The notes beneath the pieces are model-generated. The model did not search any database and was not told the origin of the DNA. It saw only the letters and a list, made by a program, of their open reading frames with translations. Below, in pieces: positions 7,687 through 16,778 of a stretch of DNA of 64,000 bases. The position numbers and the translations under genes are program-made. How positions within the stretch are numbered: the stretch's first letter is position 1; each line of letters starts with the position of its first letter. Source of the DNA: Bifidobacterium callitrichidarum (lineage in GTDB: Bacteria; Actinomycetota; Actinomycetes; Actinomycetales; Bifidobacteriaceae); assembly GCF_003129905.1 (NCBI RefSeq), contig NZ_QFFM01000003.1:62001-126000 (forward strand), in the 5' to 3' direction.

Positions 7687-8701
7687 ATGTTCGATATTAG
7701 AAGGTTGCGGGGGGGGGCTTAAGTTTATAACTCTCGCAACGATACTTCTCTTAATCCTGCTGACACCAAACATGGCTATGGCCGCCGACTTCAATCTGTT
7801 CAGCTTCACCCTCGATACTGGGAAACAGGTTTCCATTGACGCGATTCCATCGGAAGGATGCGGGAGTGGCTGTGCCAATTCAGCGGATTTCAAATATAAG
7901 GGCACGAAGTATGTCGTAGTGATGGAAGTTTATTCTCTGGGTTCAGCTGGAGTTGCCGGATATGGACGCGCAACCGTATATTTCGCAGACACTGGAAAAG
8001 TAGCCAAAGAATTAGGTTCATTTACCTGCAATAGAGCTTTCGGCGGAGATCTTTCCGGATGGGTAGCTTGCGGAGGCCCATCGGGCAAAATCTCATTGCC
8101 TACGCCACCCAAGCAAGCGATATTGAAATTCGATGCGAATACCGGCGTTAATGCGCCTACTGATATGATCGCATCGGGCACTTCAGGGTCTAAGACGTTC
8201 AAACTGTCCGGCGCAGAACCATCAAAAACTCATTGGAGCTTCCTCGGCTGGAACACCGATCAGCATGCGACGGCCGCCGCCGTGAGTAAAACCGGCACAA
8301 TCAGCGTTCCATACGGTTCAACTGTCACCCTATACGCAATTTGGCAGAACTATTACCCGGCGCTTAAAGGAGTAACCAATCAGACTATCCCGGTTGGCTC
8401 CTCTTTCGATCCTAAGGCCGGTGTGACCGCGACCGACCCGGAGGACGGCAATGTTCTCCCAAGCCTGCGGATTACAGGAACTGTGGACGCATCCAAACCG
8501 GGACAATATGAGCTGATTTATACAGTACAGGATGCGGTTGGGTATAAGACGACCGCGAAAAGAATGATCACTGTCCAACAGTTCTTGACTAGCATGCCAT
8601 CAACTGGAGTACCAAACGGATTGAATGCTCCTTGGTTGTTGTCGATATTTTTGTCCGTCGTCGGTGTTGCCGCTACGGCAGGGAAGCGCATCCGCTCGTA
8701 G
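7687..8701 (+). CDS. Phase-variable wall-anchored protein 6, InlB + Ig-like (OFF: 9 G)
   Basis: SD TCTCTTGCAAGGAG, ATG 7687. Nine G (7709-7717) give 31 nt to CTTAAG, so the frame closes after 11 codons; 11 or 8 G would be ON (338 or 337 aa). The intact frame has signal core LATILLLILLTP ending AMA, an N-terminal domain like gene 4 (LDTGKQVSIDA, GCGSGC, 4 Cys), one InlB repeat ending LYAIWQ, then a DUF5011-like Ig module (IPVGSSFDPKAGVTATDPED ... TYTVQDAVGY), MPSTG near 304, helix and GKRIR. It combines the N-terminus of gene 4 with the C-terminal half of gene 7. It differs from its siblings by two tract steps from ON in one direction and one in the other. Confidence 0.85.
7709..7717 (+). repeat. 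Poly-G tract, 9 G (gene 6 switch)
   Basis: Interval of 31 nt from ATG 7687 to CTT 7718. ON at 8 or 11. Confidence 0.9.
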
Positions 8702-8719
8702 TTTTCCCATTAACCATAA

Positions 8720-8763
8720 GAATGGGCGTGCTCTTGGGGTTATTCCTTAAGGTGCGCCCATTC
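8720..8763 (+). promoter_or_regulatory. Hairpin between surface genes 6 and 7
   Basis: GAATGGGCG (8720-8728) and CGCCCATTC (8755-8763), same arms as the hairpin at 7597. Confidence 0.7.
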
Positions 8764-8813
8764 GCTTGTCTTGGCGGGTCCGGGCGTTTTCTCTCTCTTG
8801 CAAGGAGTTCCTT

Positions 8814-9883
8814 ATGTTCGACGCTAAAATGTTGCGGGGGGGGGGCTTGGATTTATTAGGCGAATCCTGGTCTTCACGCTCGCAATCCTGTTGATACCGA
8901 TGATAAGTCCGAATACAGCACGAGCTGATTATGCCAGCGAATACTGCAAAGTGGCCTCCAACGACATGGCGGCATGGATGTATCTTCCGGACGGTCAAAT
9001 TTTGAAGGTTCCACTCGGCCCGCCAGCCCTATTGGAACAATACAAATGCCAGACGAGGATCACCTTCAAATATGCGAACACCACATATAAAGCATCCGCC
9101 AGCTATACAGCTTTCCCTTACGGTTCACAAGGCGTAGCCGGTCAAGTTTACGTGCATATTCTCGACAATAGCGGAAAAGAGATTAAGAAGCGAATGGTCG
9201 GTAGTAACTGCTGGGTTGCCGAATATGCTGTAGGTGACTTTAGTACTGACCAGTTCTATCGCTGCTCCGACTATACAACCACCCCGACAGACCCTCAAAC
9301 AACCAAAACCGCCACACTGAAATTTGACCTACAAGACGGTACGGGCGATTTTAAACCGTTAACCGCAACGGGCAAAACCGGCTCTCACACATTCCAATTG
9401 GATGGAACCGTGCCAAGTAAAGCCCACTGGAGCTTCCTCGGATGGAATCAGGATGATGCCGCAACCGACGCTTCAGTGAACAAGGACGGTAAGGTCAGTG
9501 TTCCCTATGGTTCGACCGTCACCTTGTACGCCGTTTGGAGGAACAATTACCCAGTCATCAACGGAGCTCAGGATACGACGATTCCCGTCGGATCCTTGTT
9601 TGATTCGACGGCCGGCGTGACCGCCACAGACCCGGAGGATGGTGATGTTCTTCCTAGTCTGCAGGTTACGGGAACGGTGGACACATCGAAGCAAGGAACA
9701 TACGAGCTTACTTATACGGTGCAGGATGCGGTCGGATACAAGACAACGGTGAAACGAGTCATCACCGTCCGTCAGATGTTGTCTAGCATGCCATCGACTG
9801 GCGAGACCAATCCGCTGATGCTTGTATCCTTGGGTATCGGACTGTTGGGTTTAACCATTCCTGTCAGGCGTCGTCTTGTCTAG
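8814..9883 (+). CDS. Phase-variable wall-anchored protein 7, InlB + Ig-like (OFF: 10 G)
   Basis: SD CTCTTGCAAGGAG, ATG 8814. Ten G (8836-8845) leave 32 nt to CTTGGA, ending translation after 26 codons; 11 G would give 356 aa. The intact frame has signal core ILVFTLAILLIP ending ARA, an N-terminal domain with 4 Cys (YCKVAS, YKCQTR, NCWVAEY, YRCSDY), one InlB repeat ending LYAVWR, a DUF5011-like Ig module closely matching gene 6 (IPVGSLFDSTAGVTATDPED), MPSTG near 326, helix and RRRLV. Last of the three plus-strand tandem copies; it converges on the nuclease gene at 9880, overlapping its stop by 4 nt. Confidence 0.85.
8836..8845 (+). repeat. Poly-G tract, 10 G (gene 7 switch)
   Basis: 32 nt from ATG 8814 to CTT 8846; OFF, ON at 11. 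Confidence 0.9.
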
Positions 9884-10677
9884 TTTTTGCGGCTGCAGCG
9901 GCGTAGGATTCGTGGACTGTCTTTCTTCGGATCGATAGGGCGAACGGGTTTAATGCCCAGTAGCAGTTCAACCTGCTGGACCGCGTTCGCAAGATTCTTG
10001 CGCTGCGTATCATGACGGCAATCGTATTCGATACGGTTGCCGTCAACTTTATTATGAAAGCCCGCAACTACGTGAATAATGTTTAAGCCGTGCTCTACCC
10101 ATATGGGATCTTTTGCAGTGGTGTCAGGATGCCATCTCCAGCTGTCGTGCTCGATGACGGTATTTAACCCAGGAATCCATACGTCGGCTTCCTGGCCTTT
10201 TATTATGGCCCTATTACGTACGGTTCGAGAATAATCACGTGACAGGTAGAACATCAAAGTCTGCTCACCGAAGCTAGTGTTCCATTTCGACCCGCATACG
10301 GGACAGCCATGGCCGCGTTGGGCACGTTGTCGGACTTCAGTGACCCATTTGTGGCCTTGTGGGCATTTCCAGTGGGCTTTGTACCGGCTGGATGATTTCA
10401 TTCCGACTGGATTGGCTTTGTCATCCCATTCGCTCATGATTTCCGGATGGAGTGTGGGCAGGTCGTTGACGCCTGGGACGATAAGCTGTCCGGTGCAGAC
10501 TGGGCATCCGTGTCCTCTGGTTCGGACAGTTATCTGTGATTGCCATGAATGTCCTTTGGGACATTTCCACCAGACTCGTTTGCTTGACCCTTTTGTCACG
10601 TTATCCGGTGTGAGTGGAAGATTTTTTTCGCGATCCCATTCTGGAATCAGTTCTGGGTTTGTTTCGGTTAGACTCAT
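9880..10677 (-). CDS. Zinc-ribbon (DUF4379-like) protein with PD-(D/E)XK nuclease domain
   Basis: 265 aa. Two tandem treble-clef zinc modules (CPKGHSW...GCPVC about 39-61; CPQGHKW...GCPVC about 103-127), each with the LxPEW/xxSEWD lead-in typical of the probable-zinc-ribbon family. The C-terminal domain has GQEADVWIPGLNTVIEHDSW, which fits the E...D...IExD core of the restriction-like fold seen in such proteins. Likely a DNA-cutting or DNA-binding enzyme. Proteins of this type occur near defence and mobile genes, but the target is unknown. The ATG at 10677 lacks a strong SD. Convergent with surface gene 7. Confidence 0.7.
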   Translation of the reverse strand: MSLTETNPELIPEWDREKNLPLTPDNVTKGSSKRVWWKCPKGHSWQSQITVRTRGHGCPVCTGQLIVPGVNDLPTLHPEIMSEWDDKANPVGMKSSSRYKAHWKCPQGHKWVTEVRQRAQRGHGCPVCGSKWNTSFGEQTLMFYLSRDYSRTVRNRAIIKGQEADVWIPGLNTVIEHDSWRWHPDTTAKDPIWVEHGLNIIHVVAGFHNKVDGNRIEYDCRHDTQRKNLANAVQQVELLLGIKPVRPIDPKKDSPRILRRCSRKN

Positions 10678-10730
10678 ATATCTGAGTTTATGCTATTTTT
10701 GTAGCCTGTTATAACGCACGAATCTTTATG

Positions 10731-10767
10731 CGGGGAGGGGTTGCAGTTTTGCTGCAACCCCTCCCCG
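10731..10767 (-). terminator. Hairpin terminator after the 929-aa InlB protein
   Basis: CGGGGAGGGGTTGCAG (10731-10746) pairs exactly with 10752-10767 across a TTTTG loop, downstream of the gene ending at 10793. Confidence 0.75.
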
Positions 10768-10792
10768 ATTCAGTTAAAACCACATAGTCGGA

Positions 10793-13582
10793 TTAGCGGT
10801 TCAAAGCTGTTCTTCGTGTGATGAAGGCCAGCACGCCGCAGCTGAGGAGTATCAGCGCGCCGATGCTACCCAAGCCGATACCAACACCGGTCGCTGCTAA
10901 TTTAGCCGCCTCTGCAGGCGTTGGCGTCCACTTTGCATACAGGTGCAGGTCACCCGTGATGCGCGTATTGACGTCAAACTTCTGAGTCAGAGCTTTGTCC
11001 GTATACCATCCAGCGAACGTGTAATTGTCTCGTAACGGAGTTCCAGGCATTTGGGCGAGATGACCGTTTTCAACTTCAATCGTTTGAACCGGATTCCCAT
11101 TATTCGGGTCGAACGTCACAGTGTGCTTCGTGCTATTCCATTTCGCGTACAGAATCATGTCGGAAGTCACTGTTGTGGAAAAGTCGAACGGTGTCGCGAG
11201 AGACTGATCCGCATACCAGCCGCCGAATGTGAAGCCATCGCGGGATGGGTCCGATGGCTTCTTGATTGGGGTCCCCTCCTGTACTTCGATTGGATCGATC
11301 TTGCTTCCACCGTTTGTATCGAAGGAGATTTTGTGAGTTGAAGCAGATTTATCCGGTTTTTGAATCCACTTTGCATACACGGTAGTATCACCTTCGACTG
11401 GTTTGGTGAAGTCGAATGGGATGGAGAATTCGGAGTCGGAATACCATCCGGCGAACGTCGAATCCTTTCGTGACGGGTCTTTCGGACGAGTTGGTGTCTT
11501 GCCTTCCTCAACGTTTTGAGTTGTGACATTCCCCGAACCATCGTCGAAGGTAATCGTATACTTTATGGCCTCGGGTTTATCGGGCTTGGTTCCGGAATCG
11601 GAATCATCCTGCTTCTCCCATTTCGCATACAAGGTCATATTCTTGGATATAGGGGTCTTCGAATCGAATACGTCGGTGAGCTTGGTATCCGTATACCAGC
11701 CGGCGAACTTGTATCCGGAGCGTTCCGGGATTGGAACGGTCAACGTTTTCCCTGATTCGACCGAGATGGGATCGATTTTGTTTCCGACATTGGTCTCAAA
11801 GCTAACTTGGAATATGGTTGGCTTATCTGGATCCGGAGTACTATCGTCGCTTTCCCATTTCGCATACAGGGTCAGGTCGGCGGTGACTGGCTGACTGAAA
11901 TCATATGATGCAGTCAGAGTCTTGTCCGTATACCATCCTGCGAACTTGAATCCTGTCTTGGAGGGGTCGTCCGGTGCAATCAGCTTCTGTCCGTCATCGA
12001 TTTTCACAGATGCTATGGTGCTTCCACCGTTGGTTTCAAAAACAACGGCATGGGTCTTTGCCGGAGTCTCGTCTCCACCGTCACCGCCGTCTCCGCCATC
12101 ATCGCTCTTGGACCATGTAGCGTAGAGGGTTAGATCCTTCGTGACAGGAGAGGAGAAATCATAGGCCGTACCACCGGTCTTGCTAGTTGACCATCCAGTG
12201 AACTTGTACCCCTTGCGAATCGGATCCGCAGGCTTGGACACTGTCTTCCCTTCTTCGACGTTCTGCGCCGGAATACTGGTTTCACCTCCGTTCGTATCGA
12301 AAGTCACGGCATGCATCATAGGAGCAGCAGCGTCCTCCTCCCATTTAGCGTATAGGGTGAGGTTCTTAGTAACCGGTTGGTCGAAATCGTATGGGGTTGA
12401 ATACTTGTCATCCGTATACCAGCCTACAAACTTGTATCCGTCCTGTGCCGGATCAGTCGGTTTCGTCAGTTTCTGCCCGGCATCGACTTTGACGGAATCC
12501 ACTTTGCTGTCACTGTAGGTGACGAAACTGACTGTGTATTGGGTTGGGGCGGCCGTGTTCCATTTCGCATACAGTTGTAGGTCCGACGTTACCGGCGTGC
12601 TGAAATCGTAGGCTTCGGTGAGTTTGGCGTCCGTGTACCAGCCTGCGAACGTCTTCCCTTCCTTGGTGGGGTCTGAAGGTTTGGTCGCTGTCTTTTCGTC
12701 TTCCACTGTCTGAGAGGGCACGCTACTTCCTCCCGTTGTGTAGAACGTGACTTTCCAGGTTTTCGCCGCTTCCTTCCAATGAGCGTAGAAGGATGTTTCT
12801 GGATTCAGACCACTGTAGGAGGATGCTTTGTCACCGTCTCCGACCTTGATGCCACCGGTTCGGTCCGTATACCATCCGTCGAATACGAAGCCATCCCTGG
12901 TAGGAGTATCCGGTGCATCGATCACGTCATCCATATTGGAGTCGGTTCCGACGATTGTAGTGTCGGACGAATCATAATTCCGGTAGAAGTTGTGCTGGTA
13001 TGAAGCATATTCTCCGCCAAGAGTGACGTTCTGGGTAAAGGCGATGGTATTGGACAGGCTCCAGTTCTCGGCTGAATCATCGCCTCCGACTGAATCCGCG
13101 TACACTGATTCACCGGAGCAGACATCCTTGGATTGACCGGACTGGCAGGAGATTTCCACGTAGGTAGTGTACTTTGAAGCTTCGGTTCCCAGTCCTGAGG
13201 CATAGTAGAACCGGTTGAACCAATATTGGAGGACGGCACCCGGCTTGGCCGTTATATCACCGTAATTGATGTAACCTTTGATACTTACCGACTGGACTTT
13301 CTCGCCCTTATATGTGTCGGGGATAGTGAATGTTCCCTTATCCGAGTAGGTCACTTTATCCATTTCACTCGGATAAGTGAATTTGGCCCCTGGGATCAGG
13401 GTGTCGGGGCCTTTGCTTACAGCACACATGACGCCATGCCCGCCCTTGCAGTCAGAGGAACCGATGAAGGTGATATTGGTTCCCGCACTGGTGGCCATTG
13501 CTGCTGACGGGACAATGGCAGCAGCGGAGATCATCGCGATAGCTGTAGACGAAAGCAGCATTTTTTTGAAGCTTCCGACCAT
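10793..13582 (-). CDS. Large InlB-repeat wall protein with LAATG anchor
   Basis: 929 aa. Signal peptide (about 1-31, ending AMA), an N-terminal domain of about 200 residues with 4 Cys, then nine InlB/Listeria-Bacteroides repeats (pattern FAGWYTD ... LYAKW) from about 230 to 890, separated by short acidic or Pro/Asp linkers. Near 895 LAATG is followed by a hydrophobic stretch and RRTALNR, a sortase anchor. Its ATG is preceded by GCGAGGAG. It has no poly-G run, so unlike its small neighbours it should be made constantly. InlB repeats act as stalk or adhesion modules in other bacteria; the ligand here is not known. Confidence 0.88.
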   Translation of the reverse strand: MVGSFKKMLLSSTAIAMISAAAIVPSAAMATSAGTNITFIGSSDCKGGHGVMCAVSKGPDTLIPGAKFTYPSEMDKVTYSDKGTFTIPDTYKGEKVQSVSIKGYINYGDITAKPGAVLQYWFNRFYYASGLGTEASKYTTYVEISCQSGQSKDVCSGESVYADSVGGDDSAENWSLSNTIAFTQNVTLGGEYASYQHNFYRNYDSSDTTIVGTDSNMDDVIDAPDTPTRDGFVFDGWYTDRTGGIKVGDGDKASSYSGLNPETSFYAHWKEAAKTWKVTFYTTGGSSVPSQTVEDEKTATKPSDPTKEGKTFAGWYTDAKLTEAYDFSTPVTSDLQLYAKWNTAAPTQYTVSFVTYSDSKVDSVKVDAGQKLTKPTDPAQDGYKFVGWYTDDKYSTPYDFDQPVTKNLTLYAKWEEDAAAPMMHAVTFDTNGGETSIPAQNVEEGKTVSKPADPIRKGYKFTGWSTSKTGGTAYDFSSPVTKDLTLYATWSKSDDGGDGGDGGDETPAKTHAVVFETNGGSTIASVKIDDGQKLIAPDDPSKTGFKFAGWYTDKTLTASYDFSQPVTADLTLYAKWESDDSTPDPDKPTIFQVSFETNVGNKIDPISVESGKTLTVPIPERSGYKFAGWYTDTKLTDVFDSKTPISKNMTLYAKWEKQDDSDSGTKPDKPEAIKYTITFDDGSGNVTTQNVEEGKTPTRPKDPSRKDSTFAGWYSDSEFSIPFDFTKPVEGDTTVYAKWIQKPDKSASTHKISFDTNGGSKIDPIEVQEGTPIKKPSDPSRDGFTFGGWYADQSLATPFDFSTTVTSDMILYAKWNSTKHTVTFDPNNGNPVQTIEVENGHLAQMPGTPLRDNYTFAGWYTDKALTQKFDVNTRITGDLHLYAKWTPTPAEAAKLAATGVGIGLGSIGALILLSCGVLAFITRRTALNR

Positions 13583-13607
13583 AGTCTTTCTCCTCGCAAA
13601 AGAAAAT

Positions 13608-13651
13608 GGTTCAGAAGCCTCATTGAGGTAATCCTTTTATGGGGTTTCTGA
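13608..13651 (-). promoter_or_regulatory. 5' leader hairpin of the 929-aa gene
   Basis: GGTTCAGAAGCC pairs with GGGTTTCTGAACC just upstream of the GAGGAG ribosome-binding site. Same layout (hairpin, then SD) as the phase-variable genes. Confidence 0.5.
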
Positions 13652-13715
13652 ACCTGTGAATTCATTTCACTCCATACTGGGATAGAACAGCCTGAGTGTG
13701 GCTTCCATTGATAAT

Positions 13716-13784
13716 GATAGAGGAGAACAGGTGGATTGGATACCTGCTGATTGCAGCATTCCAATCCACCTGTTCTCCTCTATC
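13716..13784 (-). terminator. 25-bp perfect hairpin after GT-C-like membrane gene
   Basis: Arms 13716-13740 and 13760-13784 are exact reverse complements with a 19-nt loop. Placed between the end of the gene at 13838 and the promoter side of the 929-aa gene. Confidence 0.75.
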
Positions 13785-13837
13785 GGGAAGCGCCGTAAGT
13801 CACCGGATTTAGCTGTGGGGAGAAAAGTCAATAGGCG

Positions 13838-15409
13838 TTACATTGCCCCGGCGGTATCCAGGATATGGTTGCCCCATTCGTTGATTTTTCTGGAAAAACG
13901 CCGCATCATATCCGGGATTTGTGTAATTCCAATCGCTGCAAAGGGAATCATCGCCTGGGCCATGGGCCACATGTATTGTCCTTTTGCTTCCCATATCAGG
14001 TAGAGAAGGAATCCGCCTGCCACGAATAGGGCCAGACCGTATTGATTAGCCTGCATTTTTCTTTTGGCGAAGCAGATAACGAAACCAACGCAGGCAACTA
14101 ATTGGATGATGTTCATGACATTGATCGACAGCCAATGGAGTTTCCCGTCATACATGCTGTTGGATATCCGTGTTTTTGGTCTTTCGCTCAGTGGCGGAGT
14201 TGTTCCCCTGTTCCAATTGGATGCGATGATGCTTCCATACGTTGGGTCTCCCCATTCGTATACGAGTTTCTTGCCGAAGAATCGAATCGCAGACACTGGG
14301 TTATGGGCGAATTCAACGATGCGGTTCCTTAAGTTCCTGTGGTCCATTTCGGACTGTTTTGCTGACGAGTAGGTTTCAGACGGTTGGATTGTCGGATACG
14401 TATCGAACATTCCGAGACCTCGATATGGCTGCTTACCGGTCGGGTTAGCTCCCAACCCCATGACTATCCAAGTTGTTTTCGGCAACCCGTTGCTTGGATT
14501 CGCGTCATATTCACTGAAAACGGCTTTATCGATCGACATGGGGATGATCAGGCTTGTCGTCAGTAGCAGAACCACCGGGATGAGAGGTTTCCAATCGCGT
14601 TTTCTCAAAGAGTCGAACAGCCAGACGCATGCAATTGCCGCACCTCCAAGAAGGAAGGTTCTTTTCGCGATTACCGCCACCAACATGAGAACCACTGCAG
14701 CAATATGCCAACGGTATTGATTCCTATTGAACCCTCGTGATTGTGCCAGGAACGACAGAAGCAGACATGTCAAAGCAAACTGGTTCCCGTATACGAATGT
14801 CACATACAGGATCGAAGGCAGGAACAACGTCTGAAGAACGGCGGCTACAGCCGCGGCCGGCGAGTCACCTGTCCAAGAGTATACGAGTCGAACCACACAC
14901 CATGAAGCCAGTCCCACGCAGACTGCATTGCCTAATTGGAACAGCAACAGTGCATTGGATCCAGCTATCCACTGGCATGCTTTCAACGCCAATATCATTG
15001 ACGACTGGTAAGGGTATCGTTCCATATACCTGGCATGTGCCCATTGGGGTGCGTCCGATTGAGTAGCGGCATTCCATAATTCGAGCGAATCCCATACGAC
15101 TCCGACATTTGCGGAGAAAACCCAAAAAACTCCCCCTACACCTGTCACGAAACCTGCAACCAACGCAAGTTTCCTGTAGTCGAGGGAAGATAACCTGTGA
15201 ATCAAGCCGGTCGCATATAAGGCGATGACAGTGATCAAAGCCGCTAATCCAGTGACCCACCAATGACGGGTTGAAAAAGTGAAGATGCGTTCACCGTAAT
15301 CTGTGGAGACGGTCCAAATGAGGGATATGAATCCTACGATGACGCCAATAGCGATAATAATCCAGCGGGCAATGGATTCGATAAGGTAGGAAAAATAGTT
15401 TTTCACCAT
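13838..15409 (-). CDS. Polytopic membrane protein, GT-C glycosyltransferase-like
   Basis: 523 aa with about 11-12 hydrophobic helices. An early extracytoplasmic loop has VVWDSLELW, which may be the Asp-containing first-loop motif of GT-C (lipid-linked sugar) glycosyltransferases. A large extracellular loop lies around residues 300-400 before the last helices. Length and layout fit mannosyl/ArnT-like GT-C enzymes, but no diagnostic family motif is clear, so donor and acceptor are unknown. Its ATG overlaps the stop of the 65-aa gene (TGATG), so the two are translationally coupled. Confidence 0.6.
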   Translation of the reverse strand: MVKNYFSYLIESIARWIIIAIGVIVGFISLIWTVSTDYGERIFTFSTRHWWVTGLAALITVIALYATGLIHRLSSLDYRKLALVAGFVTGVGGVFWVFSANVGVVWDSLELWNAATQSDAPQWAHARYMERYPYQSSMILALKACQWIAGSNALLLFQLGNAVCVGLASWCVVRLVYSWTGDSPAAAVAAVLQTLFLPSILYVTFVYGNQFALTCLLLSFLAQSRGFNRNQYRWHIAAVVLMLVAVIAKRTFLLGGAAIACVWLFDSLRKRDWKPLIPVVLLLTTSLIIPMSIDKAVFSEYDANPSNGLPKTTWIVMGLGANPTGKQPYRGLGMFDTYPTIQPSETYSSAKQSEMDHRNLRNRIVEFAHNPVSAIRFFGKKLVYEWGDPTYGSIIASNWNRGTTPPLSERPKTRISNSMYDGKLHWLSINVMNIIQLVACVGFVICFAKRKMQANQYGLALFVAGGFLLYLIWEAKGQYMWPMAQAMIPFAAIGITQIPDMMRRFSRKINEWGNHILDTAGAM

Positions 15410-15606
15410 CAGAAAGCCCCCAATGTTGCGACAATGACCAGTAATGCTGCGATGCAGATGAAAGAGATGGAAGCTAGGAAGAATGAGAGGATTAGGCCCC
15501 AGATTTTCTCATCCCATTGACGGTAGAAAACGTATGCGAGCAAACCTGTGGATAAGCCGAATACGATGATAAATATTAGTATTATTCGCAGTAGCAACGG
15601 CATCAC
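15409..15606 (-). CDS. Small two-helix membrane protein
   Basis: 65 aa with two membrane helices (about 5-27 and 37-60) separated by a short charged loop (YRQWDEKIW). Overlaps the next gene as TGATG. No family recognised; probably a subunit or helper of the GT-C-like protein (inference). Confidence 0.6.
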   Translation of the reverse strand: MMPLLLRIILIFIIVFGLSTGLLAYVFYRQWDEKIWGLILSFFLASISFICIAALLVIVATLGAF

Positions 15607-15689
15607 CTATAGTTCCGGCCGTTGACTGTTTCGTTCGATGTGAACACCATTCTCTGAAGCTCCTCATGGCTTGACAGTCTGCGGATACA

Positions 15690-15726
15690 TCCGTGAACCA
15701 AGCGCTATGAGGCACGGGTTCACGGA
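15690..15726 (-). promoter_or_regulatory. Structured leader upstream of the 65-aa gene
   Basis: TCCGTGAACC/GGTTCACGGA forms a perfect 10-bp stem. Outer segments CTGAAGCT (about 15653) and AGCTTCAG (about 15730) can pair around it. Could be the leader of the membrane operon or the terminator of the NUDIX side. Confidence 0.4.
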
Positions 15727-15785
15727 ATAGCTTCAGTGTGATGGTTTGCAATCTAGCTAAAGTACGCGGGACTGTAAATCCCCCT

Positions 15786-16448
15786 TCAGAAACCCGCCAG
15801 ACTCAAAGCGCTTAACGTCAATGCGCAATCAATCAAACCACCTGAACGAAGTCGGTTAATCTCATTTCGGGAACACCATACCGGGTGCTTCAATTCAAAA
15901 TCCACGGTATTGGAAACAGGCACGCAATCGTAGGCAACGACTATTCGAACATCATCCTGTAGGATTCCCCCGTCAGCATGTATGCGACCGATTTCAACTA
16001 ACCGATGAGGTTCGAGACCAGTCTCCTCCATCAATTCACGCTGTGCGGTCTTCTCTGGGGTCTCTGATTCCTCGCCGGCGCCGCGAGGCAATTCCAAACT
16101 CCAAGTATGGTTAGCTGGACGATAATGCCAAGCCAATAACGTTTCCCCATGGTCATTGATAGGTACGATTACCACGCCGGGGACACTAGTGGCGAAACCC
16201 GCATAATGATAGAGAAAATCACGCCCGTCAGCTCTGATATTCTGCTTCCATACGGAAACGTGAAAACGAGGTTCGGACCATACGCGAATCTGGTCACCGC
16301 TCGTGGGAGTTCCTAATATTTCATCCAAATATTTCTTGGCTTGTATAAGTGACATTCGGTCGTTGTTAGCTGCGTAATCGCTTATTACTTGTTCTAATTT
16401 CTTATCGGATTCGGCAAGATTGTTGAATTGTTTTTCTGATTTAATCAT
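15786..16448 (-). CDS. NUDIX hydrolase (220 aa)
   Basis: Full Nudix box GAGEESETPEKTAQRELMEE-TGL (G-x5-E-x7-REL-x-EE-x-G), about residues 120-142. The preceding SLELPRG and the overall length fit ADP-sugar or nucleoside-diphosphate-linked substrate pyrophosphatases. The first 60 residues are helical and without a known domain. The ATG at 16448 has no obvious strong SD. Divergent from the alpha-galactosidase operon; a role in clearing nucleotide sugars would fit but is inferred. Confidence 0.85.
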   Translation of the reverse strand: MIKSEKQFNNLAESDKKLEQVISDYAANNDRMSLIQAKKYLDEILGTPTSGDQIRVWSEPRFHVSVWKQNIRADGRDFLYHYAGFATSVPGVVIVPINDHGETLLAWHYRPANHTWSLELPRGAGEESETPEKTAQRELMEETGLEPHRLVEIGRIHADGGILQDDVRIVVAYDCVPVSNTVDFELKHPVWCSRNEINRLRSGGLIDCALTLSALSLAGF

Positions 16449-16610
16449 GAGGTTAATCTAATGCTCTCGTGGAATGGGGGGTAATAGCCGAATGTGATTA
16501 GCGGATACTGCCGGTAATGATGAAACCGGTACTGAGGTGATCATGGTCAAGGACATCATCAAAGTTCCATAAACCTTGATATTGCAACGAAACGCAGTCT
16601 TTCTGAACTT

Positions 16611-16656
16611 AAGACACGCCCGTGTCTTTGACATGAAAACGGTATCATCCTAACTT
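16611..16656 (+). promoter_or_regulatory. Promoter and candidate LacI operator of the alpha-galactoside operon
   Basis: AAGACACG-CC-CGTGTCTT (16611-16628) is an inverted repeat touching a consensus -35 TTGACA (16628-16633). After 17 bp TAACTT (16651-16656) can serve as -10. A repressor bound at the repeat would cover the -35; the LacI gene at 22231 is the natural candidate. Confidence 0.55.
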
Positions 16657-16778
16657 AGATGTCAACAACCACAGAGGTTGTTGGTGTGCAGAGAATTGTT
16701 GGTATCCAAGAGATTTCCCGGCTTGGGTACCGTAATCTTCCTGTGCATGAAACCGCTATTAGATATGTGAGGAAGCAT

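Noticed and set aside
10793-13582. Poly-G switch in the 929-aa protein, pilin or tip protein
   Set aside because: No run of more than five G or C near their starts; their frames are intact from SD-linked ATGs.
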